This document shows, one piece after another, positions 26,778 through 33,052 of a stretch of DNA of 64,000 nt; within the stretch, counting starts at the first letter, position 1, and every line of letters starts with the position of its first letter. Location: NCBI GenBank assembly GCA_944387895.1, contig CALXGQ010000029.1:1-64000 (forward strand), in the 5' to 3' direction. The notes beneath the pieces were generated by a model. The model was given only the letters and a program-made list of their open reading frames with translations, was not told where the DNA came from and did no database searches. The position numbers were made by a program, and so were the translations under genes. The DNA comes from an uncultured Clostridia bacterium (GTDB lineage Bacteria > Bacillota > Clostridia > Oscillospirales > QAKW01).

Positions 26778-28004
26778 ATGCGGGAAAAATACGATGTGGT
26801 GATTGTGGGCGGAGGCTTCGCCGGATTTGCGGCGGCCTGCGCTGCCGCCCGGGAGGGCGCGGACACCCTGCTGGTGGAAAAGAACGGTTGTCTCGGCGGT
26901 GCCGCCGCCGATTCCCTGGTAACGCCGTTTATGCGCTATTATACCCGGGGCGATAACGTGATCGTGAACGCCGGGCTTTTTACGGAATTTCGCCGGCGCA
27001 TGGGGATCGAAGGCGTTGCTTTTAACGATGAACAGATGAAGGTGATCATGGAGCGGATGTGCTTAGACTATGGCGTGAAGCTGCTGTATCACACCACGGT
27101 TACCGGCGTTGAGCAGGAGGAAAACCGGATTGTGGGGCTGCATGCCTATGCGGCGGGCAGACGTTTTGCGTTGCGTGCGAATGTATTTATCGATGCCACC
27201 GGCGACGGCAATCTGGCCGCCATGGCCGGCTGCGGGTATGAGCTGGGGGAGGCGGGCAGCTGCCAGCCGATGACCCTTTGCTTTCGGATGTGCAACGTGG
27301 ACACCGCGCTCTTTAAGCAGGAAAACGGAAAATTGAACGAATACTATGTGGCAGACAAGGAAAACGGGCTGATCCGCAATCCCCGGGAGGATGTCTTGTG
27401 GTTTTATACGACGATTCCCGGCGTGATTCATTTCAATACCACCCGAGTCATCAATGTGGATCCCACCGACCCGGAGGAGCTGACCCGCGCTGAAATCGAG
27501 GCGCGGAATCAAGTAACGGAGATGGCGGCGTTTTTGAAGCGCCATTTCAAGAGCTTTGAAAACGCCGAGGTGGTGATGACCGCCGCCCGAACCGGCGTGC
27601 GGGAAAGCCGCCTGATCCACGGGGAATATACCATTACGGAGCAAGATATTTTGGAAGGTCGGCAATTCGAGAGCGCCATCGCCCGGGGTGCCTATGGGGT
27701 GGATATTCATAATCCCGGCGGCTCCGGCACAGTGATTGCGAAGCTGCCCGATGGCGTTTATTACACCATTCCCTATGAAAGCTGCGTTGCCAAGGATAAA
27801 GCCAATCTGCTGGTGGCCGGGCGGTGCATTTCTTCTACCCACGCGGCGCAGTCCGCTTATCGGGTCATGCCCATCTGCTGCAGCATCGGCGAGGGCGTCG
27901 GCACCGCGGCGGGCATCTGCGCCGGAAAAGCGCTTTCCGATGTGCGGCAGGTCGATGTGGCCGCTTTGCGGGAAAAGCTGATTCAAAACGGTGCGTTAGT
28001 ATAA
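26778..28004 (+). CDS. FAD-dependent oxidoreductase (PF12831-like)
   Basis: 408 residues. N-terminal Rossmann FAD motif VVIVGGGFAGFAAACAAAREGADTLLVEK (GxGxxG type, written here only in part: GGGFAGFAAA), then the family motif NGCLGGAAA, FIDATGDGNLAAMAGC and the C-terminal FAD contact LLVAGRCISSTHAAQSAYRVMP. Members are flavoproteins of uncertain substrate, often near sugar-degradation genes. ATG at 26778 follows ACGGAGGGC. The inverted repeat of the AT-rich element begins one base after the start of its stop codon, so the element sits directly against this gene's 3' end. Confidence 0.88.
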   Translation: MREKYDVVIVGGGFAGFAAACAAAREGADTLLVEKNGCLGGAAADSLVTPFMRYYTRGDNVIVNAGLFTEFRRRMGIEGVAFNDEQMKVIMERMCLDYGVKLLYHTTVTGVEQEENRIVGLHAYAAGRRFALRANVFIDATGDGNLAAMAGCGYELGEAGSCQPMTLCFRMCNVDTALFKQENGKLNEYYVADKENGLIRNPREDVLWFYTTIPGVIHFNTTRVINVDPTDPEELTRAEIEARNQVTEMAAFLKRHFKSFENAEVVMTAARTGVRESRLIHGEYTITEQDILEGRQFESAIARGAYGVDIHNPGGSGTVIAKLPDGVYYTIPYESCVAKDKANLLVAGRCISSTHAAQSAYRVMPICCSIGEGVGTAAGICAGKALSDVRQVDVAALREKLIQNGALV

Positions 28005-28018
28005 AAAAGAGGAGTACA
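28003..28018 (+). repeat. left 16-bp terminal inverted repeat of the AT-rich element
   Basis: AAAAAAGAGGAGTACA is the exact reverse complement of 29255-29270. GAGTAC at 28012-28017 also pairs locally with GTACTC at 28027-28032. Confidence 0.75.
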
Positions 28019-28045
28019 TTTGTGTCGTACTCTAAAGGACAGTAA

Positions 28046-28077
28046 AAAAAGAAGCGCGAAAATTCGTGCTTCTTTTT
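28046..28077 (-). terminator. hairpin terminator at the left end of the element
   Basis: AGAAGCGCGAA / TTCGTGCTTCT stem (one G-T pair), with A-tract and T-tract flanks, so usable in both directions. It would end the minus-strand transcript of the element and also the FAD oxidoreductase transcript. Confidence 0.7.
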
Positions 28078-28095
28078 CATTTTGTCTTATACCGT

Positions 28096-28183
28096 AGCAA
28101 GCAGGGAAAATGTATATCACATTTTCCACTTGTTAGGAGAACCTAAAACCCTTAACCTTGCTCACAACTAATTGCATTTTGTG
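28096..28183 (-). other. compact multi-stem structure, possible RNA or element end structure
   Basis: AGCAAG (28096-28101) pairs with CTTGCT (28157-28162), enclosing two hairpins: GGAAAATGT / ACATTTTCC (28105-28127, 9 bp) and TTAGG / CCTAA (28133-28146, tetraloop AGAA). This makes a three-way junction. A fourth stem, CACAA / TTGTG (28163-28183), follows. The strand is uncertain. It lies just 3' of the two minus-strand genes. Confidence 0.5.
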
Positions 28184-28206
28184 GTGCTATCAATAAAAGA
28201 AGGGAA

Positions 28207-28641
28207 TTATTTGTAAAAGTCAAAGATATCTTCATACAATTTTCTTGTTTGTGCTTCATCGTTCCACGATAACGGGTCATCAGCATAACTCAAGGTATGA
28301 AATGGTTCTTTCGTATGTATTTCACTCGGCAATTGTTGCCACAAGGAATAACACCTTTTGCCAAACTCTGTAATAGTAAAAGTATTTGAAAAATATATCG
28401 TTTTCAAATCTTCAAGCAAACATTTCCCAAAATCGTCAACCGAAAAGTTTTCACATTCATATTTCCAATATCTTTGCAATATATCAAAGGTGACATCGCA
28501 GTCGGAAGAACAACTCTCCAATTCTAAAAGCAAACCGTTATTAGAATTTTCAAGGAACATTTTATCTAGTGTTGTATTATAATCTTTACCGTTTGACAAC
28601 TTCATTTTCCACAGCAAAGATTTACAAATCAATTCTTCCAT
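28207..28641 (-). CDS. hypothetical protein in the AT-rich element
   Basis: 144 residues from ATG at 28641, which is correctly spaced from AAGGA; an in-frame ATG at 28650 would add three residues. It starts 11 bases after the stop of the four-helix-bundle gene, so the two form an operon. I do not recognise the family. It is rich in Leu, Asp, Glu, Cys and aromatic residues with no signal peptide or membrane span, and has short conserved-looking stretches (DVTFDILQRYWKYE, FTITEFGKRCYSLWQQL). Codon use is AT-rich, unlike the surrounding chromosome, suggesting acquisition by transfer. Confidence 0.65.
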   Translation of the reverse strand: MEELICKSLLWKMKLSNGKDYNTTLDKMFLENSNNGLLLELESCSSDCDVTFDILQRYWKYECENFSVDDFGKCLLEDLKTIYFSNTFTITEFGKRCYSLWQQLPSEIHTKEPFHTLSYADDPLSWNDEAQTRKLYEDIFDFYK

Positions 28642-28652
28642 ACTACGCATCC

Positions 28653-29003
28653 TTATTTTGATTTAATTGTTTTAAGCGACGAGATTAACATTCTGCGAAT
28701 GGCACCACAATCATTTTGAATATCTTTATAAGTTTCTTCAGTTATACAACCTGTCTCAAAAAGAAGTTCTAACCAATATTCCGTTTCATAACATTCTTTT
28801 TGAGCGATTTCGAGTTTTGAAATGAAATCTTTAGTTCCTTGAGCATATTGAACTTCGTGCAGATTTGCTCCGATAGAGGTTGCTGAGCGGAGCAATTGAT
28901 TTATTAAAATGGATTCCTTATGATTTGCTTTCATATCACGGCAAAGAAAGACGATTTTCTTTGCAAATTCCTTTGCTTTATCTCTTAAAATGCTATCAGC
29001 CAA
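28653..29003 (-). CDS. four-helix-bundle protein (S23 / 23S rRNA IVS-encoded family)
   Basis: 116 residues from TTG at 29003, chosen because GAGGTGAT (29009-29016) precedes it and ADSILRDKAKEFAKKIVFLCRD is the usual start of the family. The core matches TIGR02436: SILINQLLRSATSIGANLHEVQYAQGTKDFISKLEIAQKE is the signature region (conserved LLRSATSIGANL, KLEIAQKE, ETEYWLELL). Relatives are encoded by intervening sequences in 23S rRNA genes and resemble the Avd accessory protein of diversity-generating retroelements; they are basic, oligomeric and thought to bind nucleic acid. No reverse transcriptase is nearby. AT-rich codon use. Confidence 0.88.
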   Translation of the reverse strand: MADSILRDKAKEFAKKIVFLCRDMKANHKESILINQLLRSATSIGANLHEVQYAQGTKDFISKLEIAQKECYETEYWLELLFETGCITEETYKDIQNDCGAIRRMLISSLKTIKSK

Positions 29004-29022
29004 AGCTATCACCTCTAAATCT

Positions 29023-29051
29023 ATTATACATAAAAACTGATAGTCTTTCAA
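29023..29051 (-). promoter_or_regulatory. promoter for the four-helix-bundle gene
   Basis: Minus strand TTGAAA (29051-29046), 17-nt spacer, TATAAT (29028-29023). The -35 touches the end of the hairpin array, so from this promoter the array is upstream DNA and not leader RNA. Confidence 0.72.
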
Positions 29052-29252
29052 GTTATATTCCGACTTTGTCGGAGTGATATTATTGCCTTGCGGTAATAGT
29101 GTTATTGAAACCTTGCGGTTTCAGTGGTATTTTATTCGCCCACAACTGCCGAAGGTAATATCACTTGGACTTTAGTCCAAATATAACTGCGTAGCAATAT
29201 AACTCGCCTTTGGCGAATAAAACTGGCGTTGTATCCTTACGGGTACAACGCC
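29051..29252. repeat. array of about eight mini-hairpins with an inverted 9-base spacer word
   Basis: Hairpins: 29059-29073 (TCCGAC/GTCGGA), 29081-29098, 29106-29123 (TGAAACC/GGTTTCA), 29135-29153 (weak), 29165-29180 (TTGGAC/GTCCAA), 29188-29196 (3 bp), 29204-29216 (TCGCC/GGCGA), 29225-29252 (GGCGTTGTA/TACAACGCC plus CC/GG). Stems differ; spacers are near-identical. In the right half they read AATATCACT, AATATAACT, AATATAACT, AATAAAACT; in the left half the reverse complements AGTTATATT, AGTGATATT, AGTGTTATT, AGTGGTATT. Long-range pairing is therefore also possible (e.g. TTTATTCGCC 29131-29140 with GGCGAATAAA 29212-29221). Confidence 0.8.
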
Positions 29253-29254
29253 TT

Positions 29255-29270
29255 TGTACTCCTCTTTTTT
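29255..29270 (-). repeat. right 16-bp terminal inverted repeat of the AT-rich element
   Basis: TGTACTCCTCTTTTTT, exact reverse complement of 28003-28018. Together with the preceding 12-bp stem hairpin (29225-29252) and the T-run it could also terminate plus-strand transcription. Confidence 0.75.
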
Positions 29271-29331
29271 TTACAGAGCCGGTTGGCTCTGAAAATGAGC
29301 GAATCAGGGCTTTGCCTGGCATTGTATGATC

Positions 29332-31431
29332 TCAATGCACGCTGAAAAGCAGGTCGTAGTAGGTGGGGAAGGGCCAGTTTTCGGCGGGGATGATGGTTTC
29401 CATTTCATCGATGATGCCGCGCAGCTCCTGCAGGCCGGTAAAAATATGATCTCGATAGTAAAGGCCCTGCTCATAAAAATCTTTGATATTCTGCGCCTTT
29501 TGAAGGTTTTTTTCGAAATGGAAGCAGCCGCTGTGCAGCCGGTCGGCCAGATCGGCCAGTTGGCGCAAAAGGCTTTCTTCCGCCTTGCTGGGAAGGCCGG
29601 AAAGCGCCTCTCTTTTTTTGAGCAGGGTGTTGGCAACCTGCTGCTCCTCCCGGAAAGCAGAGGGGAGGATGTCGCTTTTGATCATATCGATCAGAGTGCG
29701 CGCCTCGATTTGCAGCGTTTTGCAGTAGTTTTCGACCATGATCTCATAGCGGGAACGCATTTCCTCTGCGGTGAAGACTTTATGGCGCGTAAACAGCTCA
29801 ATGTTCTCGGGGCTGACAAAATAGGGCAGCACATCCATGGTGGTGGGAAGATTCAAAAGCCCTCTCCGCTCCGCCTCTTCCACCCATTCGCTGGAATAAT
29901 TGTTGCCGTTGAAAATGATGCGCTTGTGTTTTTTGATGGTGTTCTGGATCAGCTGCTGCAGCGCTTCGTTGAGATCCTCGGCATTTTCCAGGAAATCGGC
30001 GAACTGCGCGAGCGTATCGGCGATGATGGTATTGAGAATAATGTTGGGATCCGCGATGGAGGCGGAGGCGCCGGGCATCCGGAATTCAAACTTATTATTG
30101 GTAAAGGCAAAGGGGGAGGTGCGGTTGCGGTCGGTGGCGTCCCGGGAGAAGCGGGGCAGCGTATGAACGCCGCCTTTCATGACCATGGCGTTCTCCGGCG
30201 CATAAACCGTTCCCTCTTCGATGGCAAGGAGAATGGCGTTGAGATCGTCCCCTAAAAACATCGAAACAATGGCCGGGGGCGCTTCATTCCCGCCCAGACG
30301 GTGATCGTTTCCGGCTGAAGCGATGGAAAACCGCATCAGATCCTGGTGCTCATCCACCGCCTTGATCACCGCTGCCAGAAAGAGCAGAAATTGAGTGTTT
30401 TCCTGGGGTGAATCGCCCGGCTCCAGAAGATTGACGCCGGTATTGGTCGAAATGGACCAGTTATTATGCTTGCCGCTGCCGTTGACGCCGTAGAAGGGCT
30501 TTTCATGGAGCAGGCACGCCATTCCGTGGCGCGCCGCCACCTTTTTCATCAGTTCCATGGTCAGCTGATTATGATCGGTGGCGGTATTGGTTCTGGAATA
30601 AATGGGCGCCAGCTCATGCTGCGCCGGGGCGGCTTCGTTGTGCTCGGTGCGGGCGTAGATCCCCAGCTTCCAAAGCTCTTCGTCCAGATCCTTCATAAAG
30701 GCGTTGACCCGGGGTTTGAGCGTTCCAAAGTAGTGATCGTCCATTTCCTGCCCCTTGGGCGGCATGGCGCCGAAAAGGGTGCGGCCGCAGAGCACCAGAT
30801 CCTTCCGGGCCCGGTATACGCTTTCATCGATCAGGAAGTATTCCTGCTCCGGGCCGACCGTCGTCTGGGTTTTGGTGACGTCTTCGTTTCCGAAAAGCCG
30901 GATGATGCGCATGGCCTGACGGTTGAGCGCCTCTTCCGAACGGAGAAGCGGCGTTTTTTTGTCCAGCGCCTCACCGCCGTAGGAATAGAATACCGTAGGG
31001 ATGCAGAGGGTTTCATCCTTGATGAAGGCATAGGCGGTAGGATCCCAGGCGGTATAGCCCCGGGCTTCAAAGGTGGCCCGCAGACCGCCGTGGGGAAAGG
31101 AGGAGGCGTCCGGCTCGCCCTTGATCAGCTCTTTGCCGGAAAATTCCATCAGGATCCCATCGGCATTGTCGGGCGTTATAAAGCTATCGTGCTTTTCCGC
31201 CGTAATACCGGTCATGGGCTGGAACCAATGGGTAAAGTGCGTCGCGCCCCGTTCCAGCGCCCAGTCCCGCATGGCTGCCGCCACCGTTCCGGCAATGGTC
31301 TTATCCAGACTTTTGCCGTTCTTTATGGTTCTTTTCAGCGCAAGATAGGTTTCCTCCGGCAGATATGCTCTCATCGCCTTATCGTTGAAAACCATACTGC
31401 CGAAAAGTTCCGGTATCCTTCGTGTATTCAT
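29332..31431 (-). CDS. glnN: glutamine synthetase type III
   Basis: 699 residues from ATG at 31431, eight bases after AAGGAG. GSIII architecture: an N-terminal extension starting RRIPELFGSMVFND, then ATHFTHWFQPMTG, GPEQEYFLID (glutamate and metal site), NEAAPAQHELAPIY, the ATP-binding GSGKHNNWSIST, and RTSPFAFTNNKFEFRMPG. Length ~700 matches GSIII, larger than GSI (~450). It makes glutamine from glutamate, ammonia and ATP in the cytoplasm; the partner gltBD operon is at 42663-48644. The leader contains a terminator-like hairpin (31456-31488), suggesting attenuation. Confidence 0.96.
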   Translation of the reverse strand: MNTRRIPELFGSMVFNDKAMRAYLPEETYLALKRTIKNGKSLDKTIAGTVAAAMRDWALERGATHFTHWFQPMTGITAEKHDSFITPDNADGILMEFSGKELIKGEPDASSFPHGGLRATFEARGYTAWDPTAYAFIKDETLCIPTVFYSYGGEALDKKTPLLRSEEALNRQAMRIIRLFGNEDVTKTQTTVGPEQEYFLIDESVYRARKDLVLCGRTLFGAMPPKGQEMDDHYFGTLKPRVNAFMKDLDEELWKLGIYARTEHNEAAPAQHELAPIYSRTNTATDHNQLTMELMKKVAARHGMACLLHEKPFYGVNGSGKHNNWSISTNTGVNLLEPGDSPQENTQFLLFLAAVIKAVDEHQDLMRFSIASAGNDHRLGGNEAPPAIVSMFLGDDLNAILLAIEEGTVYAPENAMVMKGGVHTLPRFSRDATDRNRTSPFAFTNNKFEFRMPGASASIADPNIILNTIIADTLAQFADFLENAEDLNEALQQLIQNTIKKHKRIIFNGNNYSSEWVEEAERRGLLNLPTTMDVLPYFVSPENIELFTRHKVFTAEEMRSRYEIMVENYCKTLQIEARTLIDMIKSDILPSAFREEQQVANTLLKKREALSGLPSKAEESLLRQLADLADRLHSGCFHFEKNLQKAQNIKDFYEQGLYYRDHIFTGLQELRGIIDEMETIIPAENWPFPTYYDLLFSVH

Positions 31432-31455
31432 GCACATTTCTCCTTGTTTGTCATT

Positions 31456-31488
31456 GAAAAACGGCACCGTGAAGGGTTCCACAGTGCC
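31456..31488 (-). terminator. terminator-like hairpin in the glnN leader (possible attenuator)
   Basis: On the minus strand GGCACTGTG / CACGGTGCC (9 bp, one G-U) with an 8-nt loop, directly followed by GTTTTTC. It starts ~11 bases after the predicted transcription start and lies upstream of the ribosome binding site. Confidence 0.68.
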
Positions 31489-31505
31489 CGGACGTATTAC
31501 TTAAA

Positions 31506-31533
31506 ATTATAATAGGGAATAAAAAAAAGTCAA
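31506..31533 (-). promoter_or_regulatory. promoter for glnN
   Basis: Minus strand TTGACT (31533-31528), 16-nt spacer, TATAAT (31511-31506). It is divergent from the mgtE promoter. Confidence 0.75.
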
Positions 31534-31548
31534 CTGTTATTTTGATTA

Positions 31549-31577
31549 TTGCAACAAAATGGGGAAAGTGATATAAT
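31549..31577 (+). promoter_or_regulatory. promoter for mgtE
   Basis: TTGCAA (31549-31554), 17-nt spacer, TATAAT (31572-31577). The short leader holds one 6-bp hairpin (CCGGCT / AGCCGG, 31598-31624) and is far too short for an M-box riboswitch. Confidence 0.75.
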
Positions 31578-31647
31578 AAAAGCCGAATGCAATTACGCCG
31601 GCTGAATCGATGAATCGGAGCCGGAATTCCCGGGGAGGTGCCTGAGC

Positions 31648-33012
31648 GTGGAAAAACTGGAGAATATTCTGAACGAGATCAAAATGGCGGCGGAAACAGG
31701 GCGGTACGCACCGCTGCGCGGTGTTTTGGAAACGCTGGAAGCGCCGGACATCGCCTGGGTTCTGGGACGGCTGGGAGAGGAAATGGCTCCGGTCTTTCGG
31801 GTTCTGCCCAAGGAAACGGCGGCTGAGGTGTTTGTTGAAATGGAGCCGGACGAGCAGGAGTTTCTCATCGGCAACTTCACCGATCCCGAGCTGAAAAATA
31901 TTGTAGATAAGCTTTATAACGACGACGCTGCCGATCTGGTGGAGGAAATGCCCGCCAATGTTGTCAAGCGGATTTTGAGCCAGGCGGATCCGCAGAAACG
32001 CAGTATTCTCAATCAGCTGCTGCAGTATCCGAAGGGCAGCGCAGGCAGCGTGATGACGACGGAGTATATGACCCTCAAGGCGGAGATGACGGTGGAGGAG
32101 GCTTTTGACCGGATCCGTACAAAGGGGCTGGATCGTGAAACGGTTTATACCTGCTATGTGACCGATCGGAACCGCAAGCTGGAAGGAGTTGTGACCGTTC
32201 GGGAAATGCTGCTGGCCCGGCGGGAGGAGCGGATCGGCGATCTGATGGATCGGAACGTGGTTTCCTTCCATACCCTTGACGATCGGGAGCAGGTGGCGCA
32301 GGCCTTCGATCAATACGATTTTCTGGCCTTTCCGGTCGTGGACGGCGAGAACCGCCTGGTGGGGATCGTTACGGTGGACGACGCCATGGATATCCTGCGT
32401 GAGGAAAACAGCGAAGATATCGAAATCATGGCGGCGATCGTTCCATACGAAAAACCGTATCTGAAGACCGGCACTTTTGAAACCTTCCGCAAGCGGATTC
32501 CCTGGCTTTTGGTGCTGATGGTTTCGGCTACCTTTACCGGCCAGATCATCTCCTATTTCGAAAACGCTCTTGCAGCGCAGGCGGTGCTGATCTCCTTTAT
32601 TCCGATGCTGATGGATACCGGCGGAAACTCCGGCAGCCAGGCTGCGGTCACCGTTGTCCGCAGTCTTTCCCTGCAGGAGATCCGCTTCAAGGATATTTTC
32701 CGGGTGATTTGGAAGGAAGCGCGCGTGGCCCTTTTGTGCGGCGTGGTTCTGGCCGCCGCCAACTTTCTGAAGATCCTGCTGGTGGATAATCTGATCTTCC
32801 GCTCCGGGGTTTCGGTAGCGGTGGCGGCGGTGGTCTGCGTCACCCTGTGCTGCACGGTGCTGCTGGCCAAACTGGTGGGCTGCTCCCTGCCGATGCTGGC
32901 GAAAAAATGCGGATTTGATCCCGCTGTGATGGCCAGCCCGTTCATCACGACGGTAGTAGACGCCCTTTCGCTGATATTGTATTTTGTTTTTGCCAACGCC
33001 GTTTTGACCTGA
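31648..33012 (+). CDS. mgtE: magnesium transporter MgtE
   Basis: 454 residues from GTG at 31648, after GGGGAGGTG. Order: MgtE N-domain (~1-125; VFVEMEPDEQEFLIGN, LYNDDAADLVEEMP), two CBS domains (~125-250; GSVMTTEYMTL, LMDRNVVSFHTLDD, FPVVDGENRLVGIVTVDDAMDIL), then the membrane part (~275-454) with the pore motif FIPMLMDTGGNSGSQAAV, which matches the MgtE selectivity region. The cytoplasmic domains gate the channel by sensing Mg2+. Monocistronic by promoter, though the next gene follows within 41 bases. Confidence 0.96.
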   Translation: MEKLENILNEIKMAAETGRYAPLRGVLETLEAPDIAWVLGRLGEEMAPVFRVLPKETAAEVFVEMEPDEQEFLIGNFTDPELKNIVDKLYNDDAADLVEEMPANVVKRILSQADPQKRSILNQLLQYPKGSAGSVMTTEYMTLKAEMTVEEAFDRIRTKGLDRETVYTCYVTDRNRKLEGVVTVREMLLARREERIGDLMDRNVVSFHTLDDREQVAQAFDQYDFLAFPVVDGENRLVGIVTVDDAMDILREENSEDIEIMAAIVPYEKPYLKTGTFETFRKRIPWLLVLMVSATFTGQIISYFENALAAQAVLISFIPMLMDTGGNSGSQAAVTVVRSLSLQEIRFKDIFRVIWKEARVALLCGVVLAAANFLKILLVDNLIFRSGVSVAVAAVVCVTLCCTVLLAKLVGCSLPMLAKKCGFDPAVMASPFITTVVDALSLILYFVFANAVLT

Positions 33013-33052
33013 AGCGGCAAACGGCCTTATTTTGATGCCGGGGAGATTTGAG

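Larger units (their letters stand above)
28003..29270. mobile_element. AT-rich insertion-like element with a four-helix-bundle gene and hairpin array
   Basis: A 1.27-kb segment bounded by a 16-bp perfect inverted repeat, clearly AT-richer than all neighbouring genes. Plus-strand order: left repeat and hairpin, terminator, multi-stem structure (28096-28183), a 144-aa hypothetical gene and a four-helix-bundle gene (both minus strand), their promoter, a mini-hairpin array (29051-29252), right repeat. No transposase or recombinase is present, so if mobile it would need help in trans. Target-site duplication is not evident. The mobile-element label is an inference from ends, composition and gene type. 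Confidence 0.6.

Noticed and set aside
29051-29252. CRISPR array
   Set aside because: The repeated word is only 9 bases, is inverted halfway, and the intervening segments are self-complementary; no cas genes are present.
28003-29270. Diversity-generating retroelement or retron
   Set aside because: The four-helix-bundle protein resembles Avd, but there is no reverse transcriptase, no template/variable repeat pair and no msr-msd-like arrangement with an RT gene.
28003-29270. 23S rRNA intervening sequence
   Set aside because: The bundle gene is of that family, but the flanks are an FAD oxidoreductase gene and glnN, not rRNA.
29274-29291. CAGAGCC-GGTT-GGCTCTG hairpin as the glnN terminator
   Set aside because: The stem is good, but on the glnN strand it is followed by an A-run and not a T-run, so I did not list it as a terminator.
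31578-31647. M-box magnesium riboswitch upstream of mgtE
   Set aside because: The leader is only ~65 nt with a single 6-bp hairpin, far shorter than an M-box.
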